A DNA stretch of 64,000 nt from an uncultured Burkholderiales bacterium (GTDB lineage Bacteria; Pseudomonadota; Gammaproteobacteria; Burkholderiales; Burkholderiaceae). The translations under genes were made by a program, and so were the position numbers. The DNA is taken from the NCBI GenBank assembly GCA_946480465.1, contig CAMLJY010000009.1:83995-147994 (forward strand), read 5' to 3'. The notes under the pieces are model-generated. The model was not told where the DNA came from and searched no databases. It was given only the letters and a program-made list of their open reading frames with translations. Of the stretch, positions 44,690 through 54,221 are shown piece after piece; the first letter of the stretch is position 1, and the number at the start of each line of letters is the position of its first letter.

Positions 44690-45955
44690 ATGCAGGCCGC
44701 CACGCCATCGTCCGTGTTCCCGACCGAGCCCGCCTGGGAAGGCGAGGGCACGCACCGCATCCCCTTCGTCGCCTACACCAGCGAGGCGCTGTACCGGCGC
44801 GAGCTGGAGCGCTTCTTCTACCGCGGCCATTGGTGCTACGTCGGCCTGGAGGCCGAGGTGCCGAACCCGGGCGATTTCAAGCGCACCGTGATCGGCGAGC
44901 GCTCGGTGATCCTGGTGCGTGACGCGGAGGGCGCGATCAACGTCGTCGAGAACGTCTGCGCGCACCGCGGCATGCGCTTCTGCCGCGAACGGCATGGCCG
45001 GCGCAAGGAGTTCGTCTGCCCCTACCACCAGTGGAGCTACACGCTGAAGGGGGACCTGCAGGGCGTGCCGTTCCGGCGCGGCGTCAAGCAGGACGGCCAG
45101 GTCCACGGCGGCATGCCGGCGGACTTCAAGACGGGCGAGCACGGCCTGGCGAAGCTGAAGGTGGCCACGCGCGGCGGCGTGGTGTTCGCGTCCTTCGATC
45201 CGCAGGTCGAGGCCTTCGAGGATTTCCTCGGGCCCACCATCCTCGGCTACTTCGACCGGCTCTTCGACGGCCGGCGGCTGAAGATCCTGGGCTACAACCG
45301 CCAGCGCATCCCGGGCAACTGGAAGCTGATGCAGGAGAACATCAAGGACCCCTACCACCCGGGCCTGCTGCACACCTGGTTCGTCACCTTCGGCCTCTGG
45401 CGAGCCGACAACAAGTCGCAGCTGCGCATGGACGGGCGGCACCGGCATGCGGCCATGATCTCCACCCGCGGCAGCGCGGGCCGGGCCGAGCAGGTGACGC
45501 AGGTGTCCAGCTTCAAGGAGACGATGCAGCTGCACGACCCCGGCTTCCTGGACATCGTGCCCGAGCCCTGGTGGGGCGGCCCCACGGCCGTGATGACCAC
45601 CATCTTCCCCAGCGTGATCCTGCAGCAGCAGGTCAACAGCGTCTCCACCCGGCACATCCAGCCGAACGGGCACGGCAGCTTCGACTTCGTGTGGACGCAT
45701 TTCGGCTTCGAGGACGACGACGAGGCGATGACGCGCCGCCGGCTGACGCAGGCGAATCTCTTCGGCCCGGCCGGCTTCGTGTCGGCCGACGACGGCGAGG
45801 TCATCGAGTTCTCGCAGCAGGCCTTCGAGAGCAAGCCCTTCCACCGCACGCTGGCCGAGCTGGGCGGGCATGCGGTCGAGGACACCGAGCACATGGTGAC
45901 CGAGACGCTGATCCGCGGCATGTACCGCTACTGGCGCGACGTGATGGAGGACTGA
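44690..45955 (+). CDS. nagG: Salicylate 5-hydroxylase large (oxygenase alpha) subunit
   Basis: 421 residues, typical for NagG. The Rieske motif is CAHRGMRFC ... CPYHQWSY. The mononuclear iron site lies in [15 protein letters not shown] (two His and an acidic ligand). Stretches such as [16 protein letters not shown] and [15 protein letters not shown] match my memory of NagG of Ralstonia U2. The enzyme hydroxylates salicylate at C5 to gentisate with its small subunit and electron carriers. ATG 44690 has a GAGGAG ribosome-binding site. Confidence 0.92.
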   Translation: MQAATPSSVFPTEPAWEGEGTHRIPFVAYTSEALYRRELERFFYRGHWCYVGLEAEVPNPGDFKRTVIGERSVILVRDAEGAINVVENVCAHRGMRFCRERHGRRKEFVCPYHQWSYTLKGDLQGVPFRRGVKQDGQVHGGMPADFKTGEHGLAKLKVATRGGVVFASFDPQVEAFEDFLGPTILGYFDRLFDGRRLKILGYNRQRIPGNWKLMQENIKDPYHPGLLHTWFVTFGLWRADNKSQLRMDGRHRHAAMISTRGSAGRAEQVTQVSSFKETMQLHDPGFLDIVPEPWWGGPTAVMTTIFPSVILQQQVNSVSTRHIQPNGHGSFDFVWTHFGFEDDDEAMTRRRLTQANLFGPAGFVSADDGEVIEFSQQAFESKPFHRTLAELGGHAVEDTEHMVTETLIRGMYRYWRDVMED

Positions 45956-45958
45956 GCG

Positions 45959-46441
45959 ATGGCGCCGCACATGAGCTTCGAGGACTGGCTGGCGCTGACG
46001 CAGCTGTACGCCGACTACGCCGGCGCGGTCGATTCCGGCGACTGGGACCGCTGGCCCGGGTTCTTCACCGAGGACTGCGTCTACCGCCTGCAGCCGCGGG
46101 AGAACCACGAGCGCGGCTTTCCGCTCGCGACCTTGTCGTTCACCAGCCAGGGCATGCTGAAGGACCGGGTCTACGGCATCAAGGAGACGCTGTTCCACGA
46201 CCCGTACTACCAGCGCCACGTGGTGGGCACGCCGCTGGTGCACGAGGCCGGCGGCGGCCGGTTCCGCTGCGAGGCGAACTACGCGGTCTTCCGCACCAAG
46301 CTGTCGGAGCCGAGCACGGTGTTCAACGTCGGCCGCTACCTGGACACGGTGGTGCGGACACCGCAGGGGCTGAAGTTCGCGTCGCGCGAGTGCATCTACG
46401 ACTCCGAGCTGATTCCCAACTCCATCATCTATCCGATCTGA
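45959..46441 (+). CDS. nagH: Salicylate 5-hydroxylase small (oxygenase beta) subunit
   Basis: 160 residues of the ring-hydroxylating dioxygenase beta-subunit fold ([30 protein letters not shown], ending [10 protein letters not shown]). It starts 3 bp after the large-subunit stop, so the two are co-translated. It has a structural role in the alpha3beta3 oxygenase. Confidence 0.92.
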   Translation: MAPHMSFEDWLALTQLYADYAGAVDSGDWDRWPGFFTEDCVYRLQPRENHERGFPLATLSFTSQGMLKDRVYGIKETLFHDPYYQRHVVGTPLVHEAGGGRFRCEANYAVFRTKLSEPSTVFNVGRYLDTVVRTPQGLKFASRECIYDSELIPNSIIYPI

Positions 46442-46449
46442 GACCGCCC

Positions 46450-46761
46450 ATGAGTGAATGGACCGATGCGATCGCCGCCGACGAACTGCCCACCGGCGAC
46501 GTGCTGGGCGTGCTGGTCGGCGGCAGGGACCTGGCGCTGTACTCCGTGGGCGGCCAGCTCTACGCCACCGACAACACCTGCACCCATGGCCAGGCCCGGC
46601 TGTGCGACGGTTTCCTGGACGGGCACGAGATCGAATGCCCGCTGCACCAGGGCCGCTTCGACGTGCGCGACGGCCGCCCGACCTGCGAGCCCGTCACCCA
46701 GGCCTTGCGCAGTTATCCGGTGAAGATCGAGGGCTCGCGGGTCTTCGTGCTGCTCGATTGA
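46450..46761 (+). CDS. nagAb: Rieske [2Fe-2S] ferredoxin (NagAb-like)
   Basis: 103 residues with the Rieske motif [11 protein letters not shown] ... [10 protein letters not shown]. It shuttles electrons from the NagAa-like reductase to the NagGH oxygenase. It closes the operon. The naphthalene dioxygenase subunits that follow nagAb in Ralstonia U2 are absent here, so the operon looks dedicated to salicylate. Confidence 0.92.
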   Translation: MSEWTDAIAADELPTGDVLGVLVGGRDLALYSVGGQLYATDNTCTHGQARLCDGFLDGHEIECPLHQGRFDVRDGRPTCEPVTQALRSYPVKIEGSRVFVLLD

Positions 46762-46764
46762 GGA

Positions 46765-46787
46765 GCCGCCGCACCCCTGCAGGCGGC
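46765..46787 (+). terminator. Candidate terminator of the salicylate hydroxylase operon
   Basis: A hairpin with stem GCCGCC-GCA / TGC-(A)-GGCGGC and a CCCC loop starts 4 nt after the ferredoxin stop, between convergent genes. One base is bulged and no U-tract follows. Confidence 0.45.
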
Positions 46788-46822
46788 GGGCCGGGGCGGC
46801 GAAGCAGCCACCCGCGGCGGGA

Positions 46823-47293
46823 TCAACCGGCGCCGCCGACCTCGGCCAAGGTGCCCCGGCACGCCGCCGCGCCGCAGGCGCAGGGGTAGTCGCGCGGATC
46901 CTCGTCGCCGATCTGCAGCGCGTAGTCGATCGTCAGCTCTTCGCCGGGGGCGATGGCGCGCAGGGTTTCGATGACGAGGCCGAGCGAACCGTCCTCGGCG
47001 TCGAACTCGAAGGCCTGGCAGTTGGGCTCGCAGGCGTGGTTCAGGTGCCGGGTGGCGTTGCCGCCGGCGGCGCCGTCGATCAGGGTGCCGTCCGACAGCG
47101 TGAAGAGGTAGGTCAGCGCCCGGTTCCAGTCGCGCTGCGCGGCCTCTTCGGCGGAATAGCGCCGCCCTTCGTAGTGCCCGACCACCATGCCGGGTCGCAG
47201 CGCCACCGAGGCGAATACGCCCTGCCCATGAAGCGGGCTTTGCTTGACGTGGATCCGCTCGGACCGCGGGCCGCTCTTCTGTCGTGTTGTCAT
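46823..47293 (-). CDS. SET-domain protein (putative protein lysine methyltransferase)
   Basis: 156 residues comprising little more than a SET domain: HGQGVFASVALRPG (SAM loop), NHACEPNCQAF (NHSCxPNC motif), GEELTIDYAL (catalytic Tyr) and a short post-SET CACGAAACRG with zinc-type cysteines. The SAM and catalytic elements look intact. Bacterial SET proteins of this size occur sporadically; substrates are largely unknown. Convergent with the salicylate operon and functionally unrelated to it as far as can be seen. Confidence 0.88.
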   Translation of the reverse strand: MTTRQKSGPRSERIHVKQSPLHGQGVFASVALRPGMVVGHYEGRRYSAEEAAQRDWNRALTYLFTLSDGTLIDGAAGGNATRHLNHACEPNCQAFEFDAEDGSLGLVIETLRAIAPGEELTIDYALQIGDEDPRDYPCACGAAACRGTLAEVGGAG

Positions 47294-47434
47294 CCGGCCA
47301 TTCTGGCCCGGCTTCGGCGACCGCGCGGCCCGTCTGGCGGCAAGCCCCCCGGGAAGGTGCCAGGCGTCCCTGCTGTCAGCATGCCCTGGCCAGAAGAGCC
47401 CGCAGGGCTGCGGGGCGGGGGCTGCTGGCCTGGT

Positions 47435-48493
47435 CTAGGCCGCGGCCGCCACCACCCGGTTCCGGCCCGCGCCTTTCGCGCGATAGAGCGCGGCGTCCGC
47501 CTGCTGCACCGCCTGCTCGAAGGGGACATTGACCGGCAGCGGCATCACGCCGATGGAGATGGTCACGGGGATGGCGCGGGTGCCGATGTCGCAGGGCGTG
47601 CCGGCGATGTGCTGGCGCATGCGCTCGCACAGCTGCGCCGCGCCGTGGGCATCGCAGCCCGGCAGCAGCAGGATGAATTCCTCGCCGCCCCAGCGGCCGA
47701 TCAGGTCGCTGCCGCGCAGCTGGGCGCGCAGCTGCGCCGCCACGTGCTGGATCACCCGGTCGCCGGCGTCGTGGCCATGCTCGTCGTTGACCCGCTTGAA
47801 GTGGTCGATGTCGGCCATCACCACCGCCAGTGGGTGACCCAGGCGCCGGGCCTGCTCGACCTGGCCCTGCGCCAGCACCAGGAAGTGGCGGCGGTTCCAC
47901 AGGCCGGACATCGCATCGGTGGTGGCCATCTCGCGCAGCCGCGCCTCGGCCTCGGCGACGCGTTCGATGTAGTAGCGGCCGGTGTAGCCGAACATCACGA
48001 AGACCACGCTGATGCTGAGCCAGCGCAGCGCGGTCGTCACCCCGGGCGACAGCGGGTAGCGCACCGGGATCAGCTGCGTCGCCAGGTCCAGCCCCAGGTA
48101 GGCCAGCAGCAGGAAGGCCAGGGCCGCAATCGCATGGCGCGCCGACCGGCTGACCGCCACGGCGGACAGGAACACCAGCAGGAAGTAGTGCACGCCGCTG
48201 TCCCAGCCCAGCAGCACGGTGCACACGCCGGCGTGCACCATCACCTCGGTCCACATCAGCAGCACCGCCGGCAGGTTGCGGCGCTGTCCCAGCAGCACCC
48301 AGGCGGCCGCGTACATGCTCAGGCTGACCAGGTTGAGCAGGGCCATCACCGGCATGCCGAGTGCGAAGAAGACCCCCAGGTAGATCAGGTCGACGCCACC
48401 GGCGATGACGGCGATGCGGCGCAGCATCAGCCAGAAGGCGGCGCGCGACATGCCGGTGACGGCTGCGGCGGCGGAGGGTGTAACGGACTTCAT
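47435..48493 (-). CDS. Membrane-bound diguanylate cyclase
   Basis: 352 residues. The N-terminal half has five to six membrane helices (e.g. IAVIAGGVDLIYLGVFFAL, FLLVFLSAVAVS). A short linker (YIERVAEAEARLREMAT) leads to a GGDEF domain with GRWGGEEF and an upstream RxxD I-site (RGSD), so it should make c-di-GMP with product inhibition. I chose ATG 48493 just before the first helix; no strong ribosome-binding site is visible and the frame stays open upstream. Confidence 0.9.
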   Translation of the reverse strand: MKSVTPSAAAAVTGMSRAAFWLMLRRIAVIAGGVDLIYLGVFFALGMPVMALLNLVSLSMYAAAWVLLGQRRNLPAVLLMWTEVMVHAGVCTVLLGWDSGVHYFLLVFLSAVAVSRSARHAIAALAFLLLAYLGLDLATQLIPVRYPLSPGVTTALRWLSISVVFVMFGYTGRYYIERVAEAEARLREMATTDAMSGLWNRRHFLVLAQGQVEQARRLGHPLAVVMADIDHFKRVNDEHGHDAGDRVIQHVAAQLRAQLRGSDLIGRWGGEEFILLLPGCDAHGAAQLCERMRQHIAGTPCDIGTRAIPVTISIGVMPLPVNVPFEQAVQQADAALYRAKGAGRNRVVAAAA

Positions 48494-48771
48494 CGGACAG
48501 CGCGGGCAACGCGGGCGGGCTGATCTGGACTTCGGCATTCCAGGCCGCGGCAGGAGTGCCGGCGGTGCGCGCCGGTGCCCTCCGGCGTGAGGTTCTGCCG
48601 CAATGGCCGCCGGCGTGCCGGGCCGCCGGCGCCAAGTCCCTGTCGCCCAGGGGCCTGCCCGCTGCCGTGCGGCAGTCGCCGGGCGGGGCAGCACCGAGCT
48701 GTTTGCGACGCTGGCGGTGGCTGCGCGTGGGGCGGGAGGCGGTGCCTTGACGTGCGGGCCGGGCGGGCCCC

Positions 48772-49413
48772 TCAGCCCCTCCACCCCCGCACGTAGGCCG
48801 GCGGCTCCGCGCTGCCGGCGCCATCGCGCACCGGCTCGCCGTGCACCGTCAGCAAGGGCAGCACGCCGGCCCATACCGGCAGGCCGAGGTCGCCTTCGTC
48901 ATCCTGCGGGCCGCCGGACCGCACCTTGGCCGAGGCTTCGGCCAGCGGGATGCGCAGCACGGTGGTGGCGGCCAGTTCGGTGGCGTCGCCAGCGCGGGCC
49001 TCGTGCCGGCGGCCGGGCGCGAGGTGGTCCATCAGCCGGTGCAGCGCTTCGGCCTTCTGTCCGGCCGGCAGCGCCTCGAAGCGGCCGTGCACGACCACCG
49101 AGCGGTAGTTCATCGTGTGGTTGAAGGCCGAGCGCGCCAGCACCAGGCCGTCCAGGTGGGTGATGGCCACGCAGGCCTCGCCGTCCAGCAGCGCCTTCAG
49201 CATGCGGCTGCCGTTGGAGCCGTGGATCAGCAGGTGCTCGTCCTCGCGCCAGCAGGCGGTGGGAATGCAGTGCACGCCGTGGGCGTCGCGGAAGGCGACG
49301 TGGCAGAGGTAGGCGGCGTCGACGATGGCGTGCACGGTGGCGCGGTCATAACGCGCATGTTCAGCGGCGCGGCGGATGCGGCTGCGGTCGGACGGGGGCG
49401 GGGTGGTCGTCAT
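48772..49413 (-). CDS. Pyridoxamine 5'-phosphate oxidase-family (FMN-binding split barrel) protein
   Basis: 213 residues with a split-barrel pattern: AAYLCHVAFRDAHGVHCIPTACWREDEHLLIHGS, then GEACVAITHLDGLVLARSAF and NYRSVVVHGRFEAL. These features fit the flavin-nucleotide-binding or PNPOx-like family. It is transcribed divergently from a PdxR/MocR regulator 106 bp away, a common pairing in which the regulator controls the oxidase-like gene. Substrate unknown. Confidence 0.87.
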   Translation of the reverse strand: MTTTPPPSDRSRIRRAAEHARYDRATVHAIVDAAYLCHVAFRDAHGVHCIPTACWREDEHLLIHGSNGSRMLKALLDGEACVAITHLDGLVLARSAFNHTMNYRSVVVHGRFEALPAGQKAEALHRLMDHLAPGRRHEARAGDATELAATTVLRIPLAEASAKVRSGGPQDDEGDLGLPVWAGVLPLLTVHGEPVRDGAGSAEPPAYVRGWRG

Positions 49414-49519
49414 GGCGGCGATCGGATGGGCAGGACAGGGTGAAGGGGAAAGGCGCGCAGCGTAGAGCCGGCGTGGCTCCCGGGATAGATCCACAATCGA
49501 CACCCTGGAGGGAGCCACG

Positions 49520-51085
49520 ATGATCGACCTGGGGCCGGTTCTGAAGGGGCGGCTGGCCGCGCCGGACACGCGCCCGCTGCGCCGCCGCCTGGCCGCTGCG
49601 CTGAAGCAGGCGGTGCTCGACGGCACGCTGGGCGCCGCCAGCGTGCTGCCGGCCTCGCGGGTGCTGGCGCGCGAACTGGGCTGCGGCCGCAACACCGTGC
49701 TGCATGCCTACGAGGAGCTGGCGGCCGAGGGCTACGTGGCCGCCGACCGCCAGGGTACGGTGGTGAATCACCTGCCGGGCGCGTCGGCCGCAGCCGCAGC
49801 CGCAAGCGGAAGCGCGAGCACCGGCACCGGCGCAGGCGCAGGCGCAGGCGCAGGCGCAGGCGCAGGCGCAGGCGCAGGCGCGGGCGCGGGCGCGGGCGCG
49901 GCGCCGCGCTCGCCCGCGCGCGGCCTGCCGCGGCTGTCGGCACGCAGCGCGCTGCAGTTGCCGCCCACCGAGACCGAGCGGGAGAACCTGGCGCCCCTGA
50001 TGCCGGGCGTGCCGGCGCTGGCGGACTTTCCGCTGCGGCGCTGGCAGCGCCGCGTCGGGCAGGCGTGGCGCGCGCTGTCGGCGGCGCAGCTGGGTGGCGG
50101 CGGGGCGGCCGGCGCGCCGCTGCTGCGCGCGGCGGTCGCGTCCTACCTGCGCGCCGCGCGCGGCGTGCGCTGCGATGCGGCGCAGGTGGTGATCACCAGC
50201 GGCACTCAGGAAAGCCTGGCGCTGTGCGCGCAGCTGCTGGCCGACCCCGGCGACCGGGCCTGGATGGAGCATCCCGGCTACGTCGGCGCGCGGGCGGCCT
50301 TTGTCGCCGGTGGCCTGCGCGCGGTGCCGGTGCCGGTGGACGCGCAGGGCCTGGCCCCGCCGCCGGGGCTGTGGAAGCGCAGTCCGCCGCGGCTGATCTA
50401 TGCCACGCCCTCGCACCAGTACCCGCTGGGCGTGGTGCTGTCGCTGCCGCGCCGGCTGGCGCTGATCGAGCAGGCCCGCGCGGCCGGTGCCTGGATCCTC
50501 GAGGACGACTACGACAGCGAGTTCTGCCGCGGCGTGCCGCTGTCGGCCATGCAGGGCCTGGTGCCCGATGCACCGGTGGTCTACCTCGGCACCTTCAACA
50601 AGACGATGTTCCCGGCGCTGCGCCTGGGCTTCATCGTGTTTCCTCAGGCGGCGCTGGACCGGGTGGGGCCGGCGCTGGACTGGCGGCTGGTGGCCGGCCG
50701 GCCGGTGGAGCAGGAGGCGCTGGCGGCCTTCATCCAGGAGGGCGACTACACCGCGCACCTGAGGCGCATGCGGCGCCTGTACGCCGAGCGTGAACAGGCG
50801 CTGCGCCAGGCGCTGCAGCGCCGCTGGCCGCTGGCGTTCGCGCTGTCGCCGGGGCATGGCGGCATTCACCTCGCGATGACGCTGCCGGCCAGCGTGCCGG
50901 ACCAGGCGCTGGTGCGCGCCGCCTGGGGCCGCGGGCTGGCGCCGCGCGCGCTGTCCAGCTTCTCGGTCGGCGCCGCGGCGCCGGTGAACGGACTGGTGAT
51001 GGGCTATGCCAACGTGGCGGCCGAGGCCGCCGATGGTGTGGTCGAGGCGCTGGCGCGGTTGCTCGGGCGCGGCGCGGGCGGATAG
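49520..51085 (+). CDS. PdxR/MocR-family PLP-dependent transcriptional regulator
   Basis: 521 residues. A GntR wHTH ([31 protein letters not shown]) is joined by an unusually long Gly-Ala linker to an aminotransferase domain. In contrast to the MocR-like protein at the left end of the window, the PLP site is kept: GTFNKTMFPALRLGF carries the Schiff-base Lys and LEDDYDSEF the conserved Asp. It probably senses PLP or an amino-acid adduct and controls the divergent PPOX-family gene. Confidence 0.92.
   Translation: MIDLGPVLKGRLAAPDTRPLRRRLAAALKQAVLDGTLGAASVLPASRVLARELGCGRNTVLHAYEELAAEGYVAADRQGTVVNHLPGASAAAAAASGSASTGTGAGAGAGAGAGAGAGAGAGAGAGAAPRSPARGLPRLSARSALQLPPTETERENLAPLMPGVPALADFPLRRWQRRVGQAWRALSAAQLGGGGAAGAPLLRAAVASYLRAARGVRCDAAQVVITSGTQESLALCAQLLADPGDRAWMEHPGYVGARAAFVAGGLRAVPVPVDAQGLAPPPGLWKRSPPRLIYATPSHQYPLGVVLSLPRRLALIEQARAAGAWILEDDYDSEFCRGVPLSAMQGLVPDAPVVYLGTFNKTMFPALRLGFIVFPQAALDRVGPALDWRLVAGRPVEQEALAAFIQEGDYTAHLRRMRRLYAEREQALRQALQRRWPLAFALSPGHGGIHLAMTLPASVPDQALVRAAWGRGLAPRALSSFSVGAAAPVNGLVMGYANVAAEAADGVVEALARLLGRGAGG
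49829..49900 (+). repeat. 6-bp tandem repeat encoding a (Gly-Ala)12 linker
   Basis: Eight GGCGCA units followed by four GGCGCG units encode a Gly-Ala run between the DNA-binding and aminotransferase-like domains of the PdxR-type regulator. In-frame slippage here would alter linker length. Confidence 0.9.
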
Positions 51086-51157
51086 GTTTCTCGCGGCCAC
51101 GGCGCACCGGCATGCGCCTTGCCCGCCCCGGGCACCTGAGCAGCACGGACGCCCGCC

Positions 51158-53245
51158 GTGGTGACAGGCCTCAGCGAGCGCCCCATGGCCATGCCCGACA
51201 TCACGCTCCCGGCCTCGGTCTACGAGTCGGTCTTCCGCAGTTCCAGCGTGGGCAGCTACCTGCTCTCCGCGACGCCCGACTTCGTCATCCTGGACGTCAA
51301 CGACGCCTTCCTCGTCACCGTCGGCCGCGCCCGCGAGGACGTGCTGGGCCAGAAGCTCTTCGTCGCCTTCCCGGAAAGCCCGGAAGACCCGGAAGGCGTG
51401 GCGGCGCTTCGCCGTTCGCTGCAGGAGGTGCTGGCCAGCGGCCGGCCCGATTCGCTGCCGCTGCAGCGCTATCCCATCCCGGTGCGGGGCGAGGATGGCG
51501 CCGAGACCTTCGTGGTCCGCTTCTGGAGCGCGATGAACACGCCGATCCGCGATGCCGCGGGCCGGCTCGTCTGCATCGCCCACAGCACCATCGACGTGAC
51601 CGACCTGGTGCACCACGAACCCGCCGCCGCGGCTTCCGAGGCCGAACTGGACCAGCGGGCGCAGGTGGGCGCGCGCATGCTGACGCGGGCGCAGGTGATG
51701 CAGGAGGTGAACCGGGCCCTGGAAGCCGAACGCCTGCGCCTGATGCACCTGTTCGAGCATGCGCCCGGCGTCGTCTACTTCACCAGCGGGCCCGAGCACG
51801 TGATCGACCTGGCCAATGCCGCCTTTTACGACCTGGTCGGACAGCGCGACGTGCTGGGCAAGCCGCTGCGCGAATCCTTCCCCGAACCGGAGGTGCAGGG
51901 TTTCATCGACCTGCATGACGAGGTGTTCCGCTCCGGCCGCCGGAAGGTGCTGCCGGAGGCGCAGGTGCGCTTGAGGCGCCCGCCTGGCGGCCTGCTGGTG
52001 GAGCGTGTCGTCGACCTCGTCTACCAGCCCATACGCGATGCGGCGGGCCGGGTCGTCGGCATCTGCGGCCAGGCCAACGACATCACCGAACGCCGGCGCG
52101 CCGAGGCGGACGTGCAGCTGGCGAGCCGCCGCAAGGACGAGTTCCTGGCCACGCTGGCGCACGAGCTTCGCAACCCGCTGGCGCCGATCCGCAACGGCCT
52201 GGAGATCCTGAAGCTGGCCCAGGCGCCGCAGGCGCCCGCGCAGCGCACGCTCAGCCTGATGGACAGGCAGCTGTCGCACCTGGTGCGGCTGGTGGACGAC
52301 CTGCTCGACGTCGGCCGCATTAGCGCCGGCAAGGTCCGGGTCGACATGCGGCCGATCGCGCTGCGCGACGCCATCATGCGCAGCGTGGAGGCGACGCAGC
52401 CGCTCATCGATGCCAGGCAGCACCGGCTGGTGATCCACCTGTCCTCCGAAGACGTCCGTGTCGAAGGCGACCTCGACCGGCTGGCGCAGGTGTTCGCCAA
52501 CCTGCTGTCCAACGCCGCCAAGTACACCGAACGGGGCGGCCGCATCGAGATCTCGGCGGTGGCGCAGCCCGATCAGGTGGTCGTCAGCGTGATCGACAAC
52601 GGCATCGGCATCCCGGCGCACGACCTGTCCCGCGTCTTCGAGCTGTTCTCGCAGGTGCGTGCGCACCAGAACCACTGGGAAGGCGGCCTCGGCATCGGGC
52701 TGGCGCTGGTGCACCGGCTGGTCGCGCTGCACGGCGGCAGCGTGGAGGTGGACAGCGCCGGGGCCGGCCAGGGCAGCGCCTTCCGCGTGCGGCTGCCGCG
52801 CACCACCACGCCGGCGCGGCACCTCGGCCCGGCCGAAGCGGCGGGGCCGTCTCCGGCGGCCTCATCCGGGCGGCGCATCCTGGTCGTCGACGACAACGTG
52901 GACGCGGCCGAGTCGCTGGCGGCGCTGCTGAAGACGCTGGGCCACGAGGTGCAGGCCGCCTTCGACGGCGAGCAGGCGCTGGTGCGCTTCCAGGCCTGGG
53001 GACCGCAGGTGGTGATCCTGGACATCGGCATGCCGCGGCTGGATGGCCTGGCGGCCGCCCGGCTGATCCGGGCGCTGCCGGGCGGCCGGTCGGTCCGGCT
53101 CATCGCGCTGACCGGGTGGGGGCAGGCGGGTGACCGCGAACGCAGCCGCGAGGCCGGCTTCGACCACCACCTGGTGAAACCCGTGGAGCGGGCAGCGCTG
53201 GTGGAGGCGATCGGTCCGGACCCGGTCGGCGACGGGAAGGGCTGA
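51158..53245 (+). CDS. PAS-PAS hybrid sensor histidine kinase
   Basis: About 695 residues. Two PAS regions (about 15-150, with LLSATPDFVILDVNDAFL; and 195-320, ending IRDAAGRVVGICGQANDITE) precede HisKA (LAHELRNPLAPIRNG, His near 335). HATPase_c follows (NLLSNAAKYTERGG, VIDNGIGIPAHDL, GGLGIGLALV) and then a receiver domain (VVDDN, LDIGMPRLDG, Lys in HHLVKPVE). No transmembrane segment is visible, so it is probably cytosolic. No response-regulator gene is adjacent. The start is uncertain between GTG 51158/51161 and ATG 51185. Confidence 0.92.
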   Translation: MVTGLSERPMAMPDITLPASVYESVFRSSSVGSYLLSATPDFVILDVNDAFLVTVGRAREDVLGQKLFVAFPESPEDPEGVAALRRSLQEVLASGRPDSLPLQRYPIPVRGEDGAETFVVRFWSAMNTPIRDAAGRLVCIAHSTIDVTDLVHHEPAAAASEAELDQRAQVGARMLTRAQVMQEVNRALEAERLRLMHLFEHAPGVVYFTSGPEHVIDLANAAFYDLVGQRDVLGKPLRESFPEPEVQGFIDLHDEVFRSGRRKVLPEAQVRLRRPPGGLLVERVVDLVYQPIRDAAGRVVGICGQANDITERRRAEADVQLASRRKDEFLATLAHELRNPLAPIRNGLEILKLAQAPQAPAQRTLSLMDRQLSHLVRLVDDLLDVGRISAGKVRVDMRPIALRDAIMRSVEATQPLIDARQHRLVIHLSSEDVRVEGDLDRLAQVFANLLSNAAKYTERGGRIEISAVAQPDQVVVSVIDNGIGIPAHDLSRVFELFSQVRAHQNHWEGGLGIGLALVHRLVALHGGSVEVDSAGAGQGSAFRVRLPRTTTPARHLGPAEAAGPSPAASSGRRILVVDDNVDAAESLAALLKTLGHEVQAAFDGEQALVRFQAWGPQVVILDIGMPRLDGLAAARLIRALPGGRSVRLIALTGWGQAGDRERSREAGFDHHLVKPVERAALVEAIGPDPVGDGKG

Positions 53246-53416
53246 AGAGCCTGTGAGGCCGTTCGGTGCCGCCTGCCTCCGCGGGCGCCCTCCGGTCAGC
53301 GCGAACTCCACGTGCGGCCGCGCCCTCGATCCAGTCGGCGGCCGGGCGTTGGCGCGGGGCCGTGTCATCGGCGGCAGCGGCGACGGAGACGCCGAATCGG
53401 CTCGGGCGGTGGTCCT

Positions 53417-54127
53417 TCAGGCGGTGAGGCAGCGCAACCAGCCGACCGACATGCGGGCGAGCGCCGGCAGGCCTTGCACGGCCATGGCCAGGCCGTCCGC
53501 CAGCACGCGGGGCATCGGGGCGCCGGCGCGGACGTCGCAGCGGACGAGGCCGATGGCGCAGGTGGCCACGTCGAATGCGAGGTAGGCGCTGGCCAGGACC
53601 AGCGCCAGCAGGCGGCGCAGCCGGCCGGCGCCGCCGCATTCCGCGGCCAGCAGCGCGACGTGGCAGTGGCCCAGTTCTTCGCGTGCATGCCATCGCCACA
53701 GCCGCGCGGGCAGCGAGGCCGCGTCCGCGTGCAGCAGGAAGCGCCGCTGCAGCAGTTCACGCGAGACGACGGCCGTCAGCAGCTCGAAGGCCGCGCACAG
53801 GGCCAGCCGCATCGGAAGCGAGAACTGCGCCAGTTCGTCGGCCGCCCGTTCGGCGCGGCGCGCCGCGGCCCCGGCGGCCGGCACGGCCGCCAGCAGCGCG
53901 GCGTTGAAGCGCTCGTGCGCACGCTGGTGGGCCTGCTCCTCGCGGATGAAGCGGTCGATCTCGGCCTGCAGCCCCGGCGGCATGCGGTGGCCGGCGCCAG
54001 CTCGCCACTCGTCCAGCGTGGCGATCACGAAGCGCTCGCCGGCCGGCAGCAGCAGCGACAGGGCATCGAGCAGCCGCGTGCGCGGCACGGTGCCGTTCCA
54101 GGGGGCGGCGGTGGGTCGCGCGGTCAT
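53417..54127 (-). CDS. PF10118-type predicted metal-dependent hydrolase (ferritin-like)
   Basis: 236 residues, mostly helical. Metal-binding candidates come as EEQAHQRAHERFN and HAREELGHCHVAL, plus FELLTAVVSRELL, the E/H pattern of the PF10118 metal-dependent hydrolase family. The true activity of this family is poorly defined. The ATG at 54127 gives MTARPTAAPW; the frame stays open upstream. Confidence 0.8.
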   Translation of the reverse strand: MTARPTAAPWNGTVPRTRLLDALSLLLPAGERFVIATLDEWRAGAGHRMPPGLQAEIDRFIREEQAHQRAHERFNAALLAAVPAAGAAARRAERAADELAQFSLPMRLALCAAFELLTAVVSRELLQRRFLLHADAASLPARLWRWHAREELGHCHVALLAAECGGAGRLRRLLALVLASAYLAFDVATCAIGLVRCDVRAGAPMPRVLADGLAMAVQGLPALARMSVGWLRCLTA

Positions 54128-54221
54128 CGCGGGCGTCCTCCTTCGGCCATGGTGGCCCGCCGGCGCCGCGGGCTGGGCGGTGGCCAAGGCGCCCGGCAGC
54201 GGAGGGCGGGACCCGCTTCGC

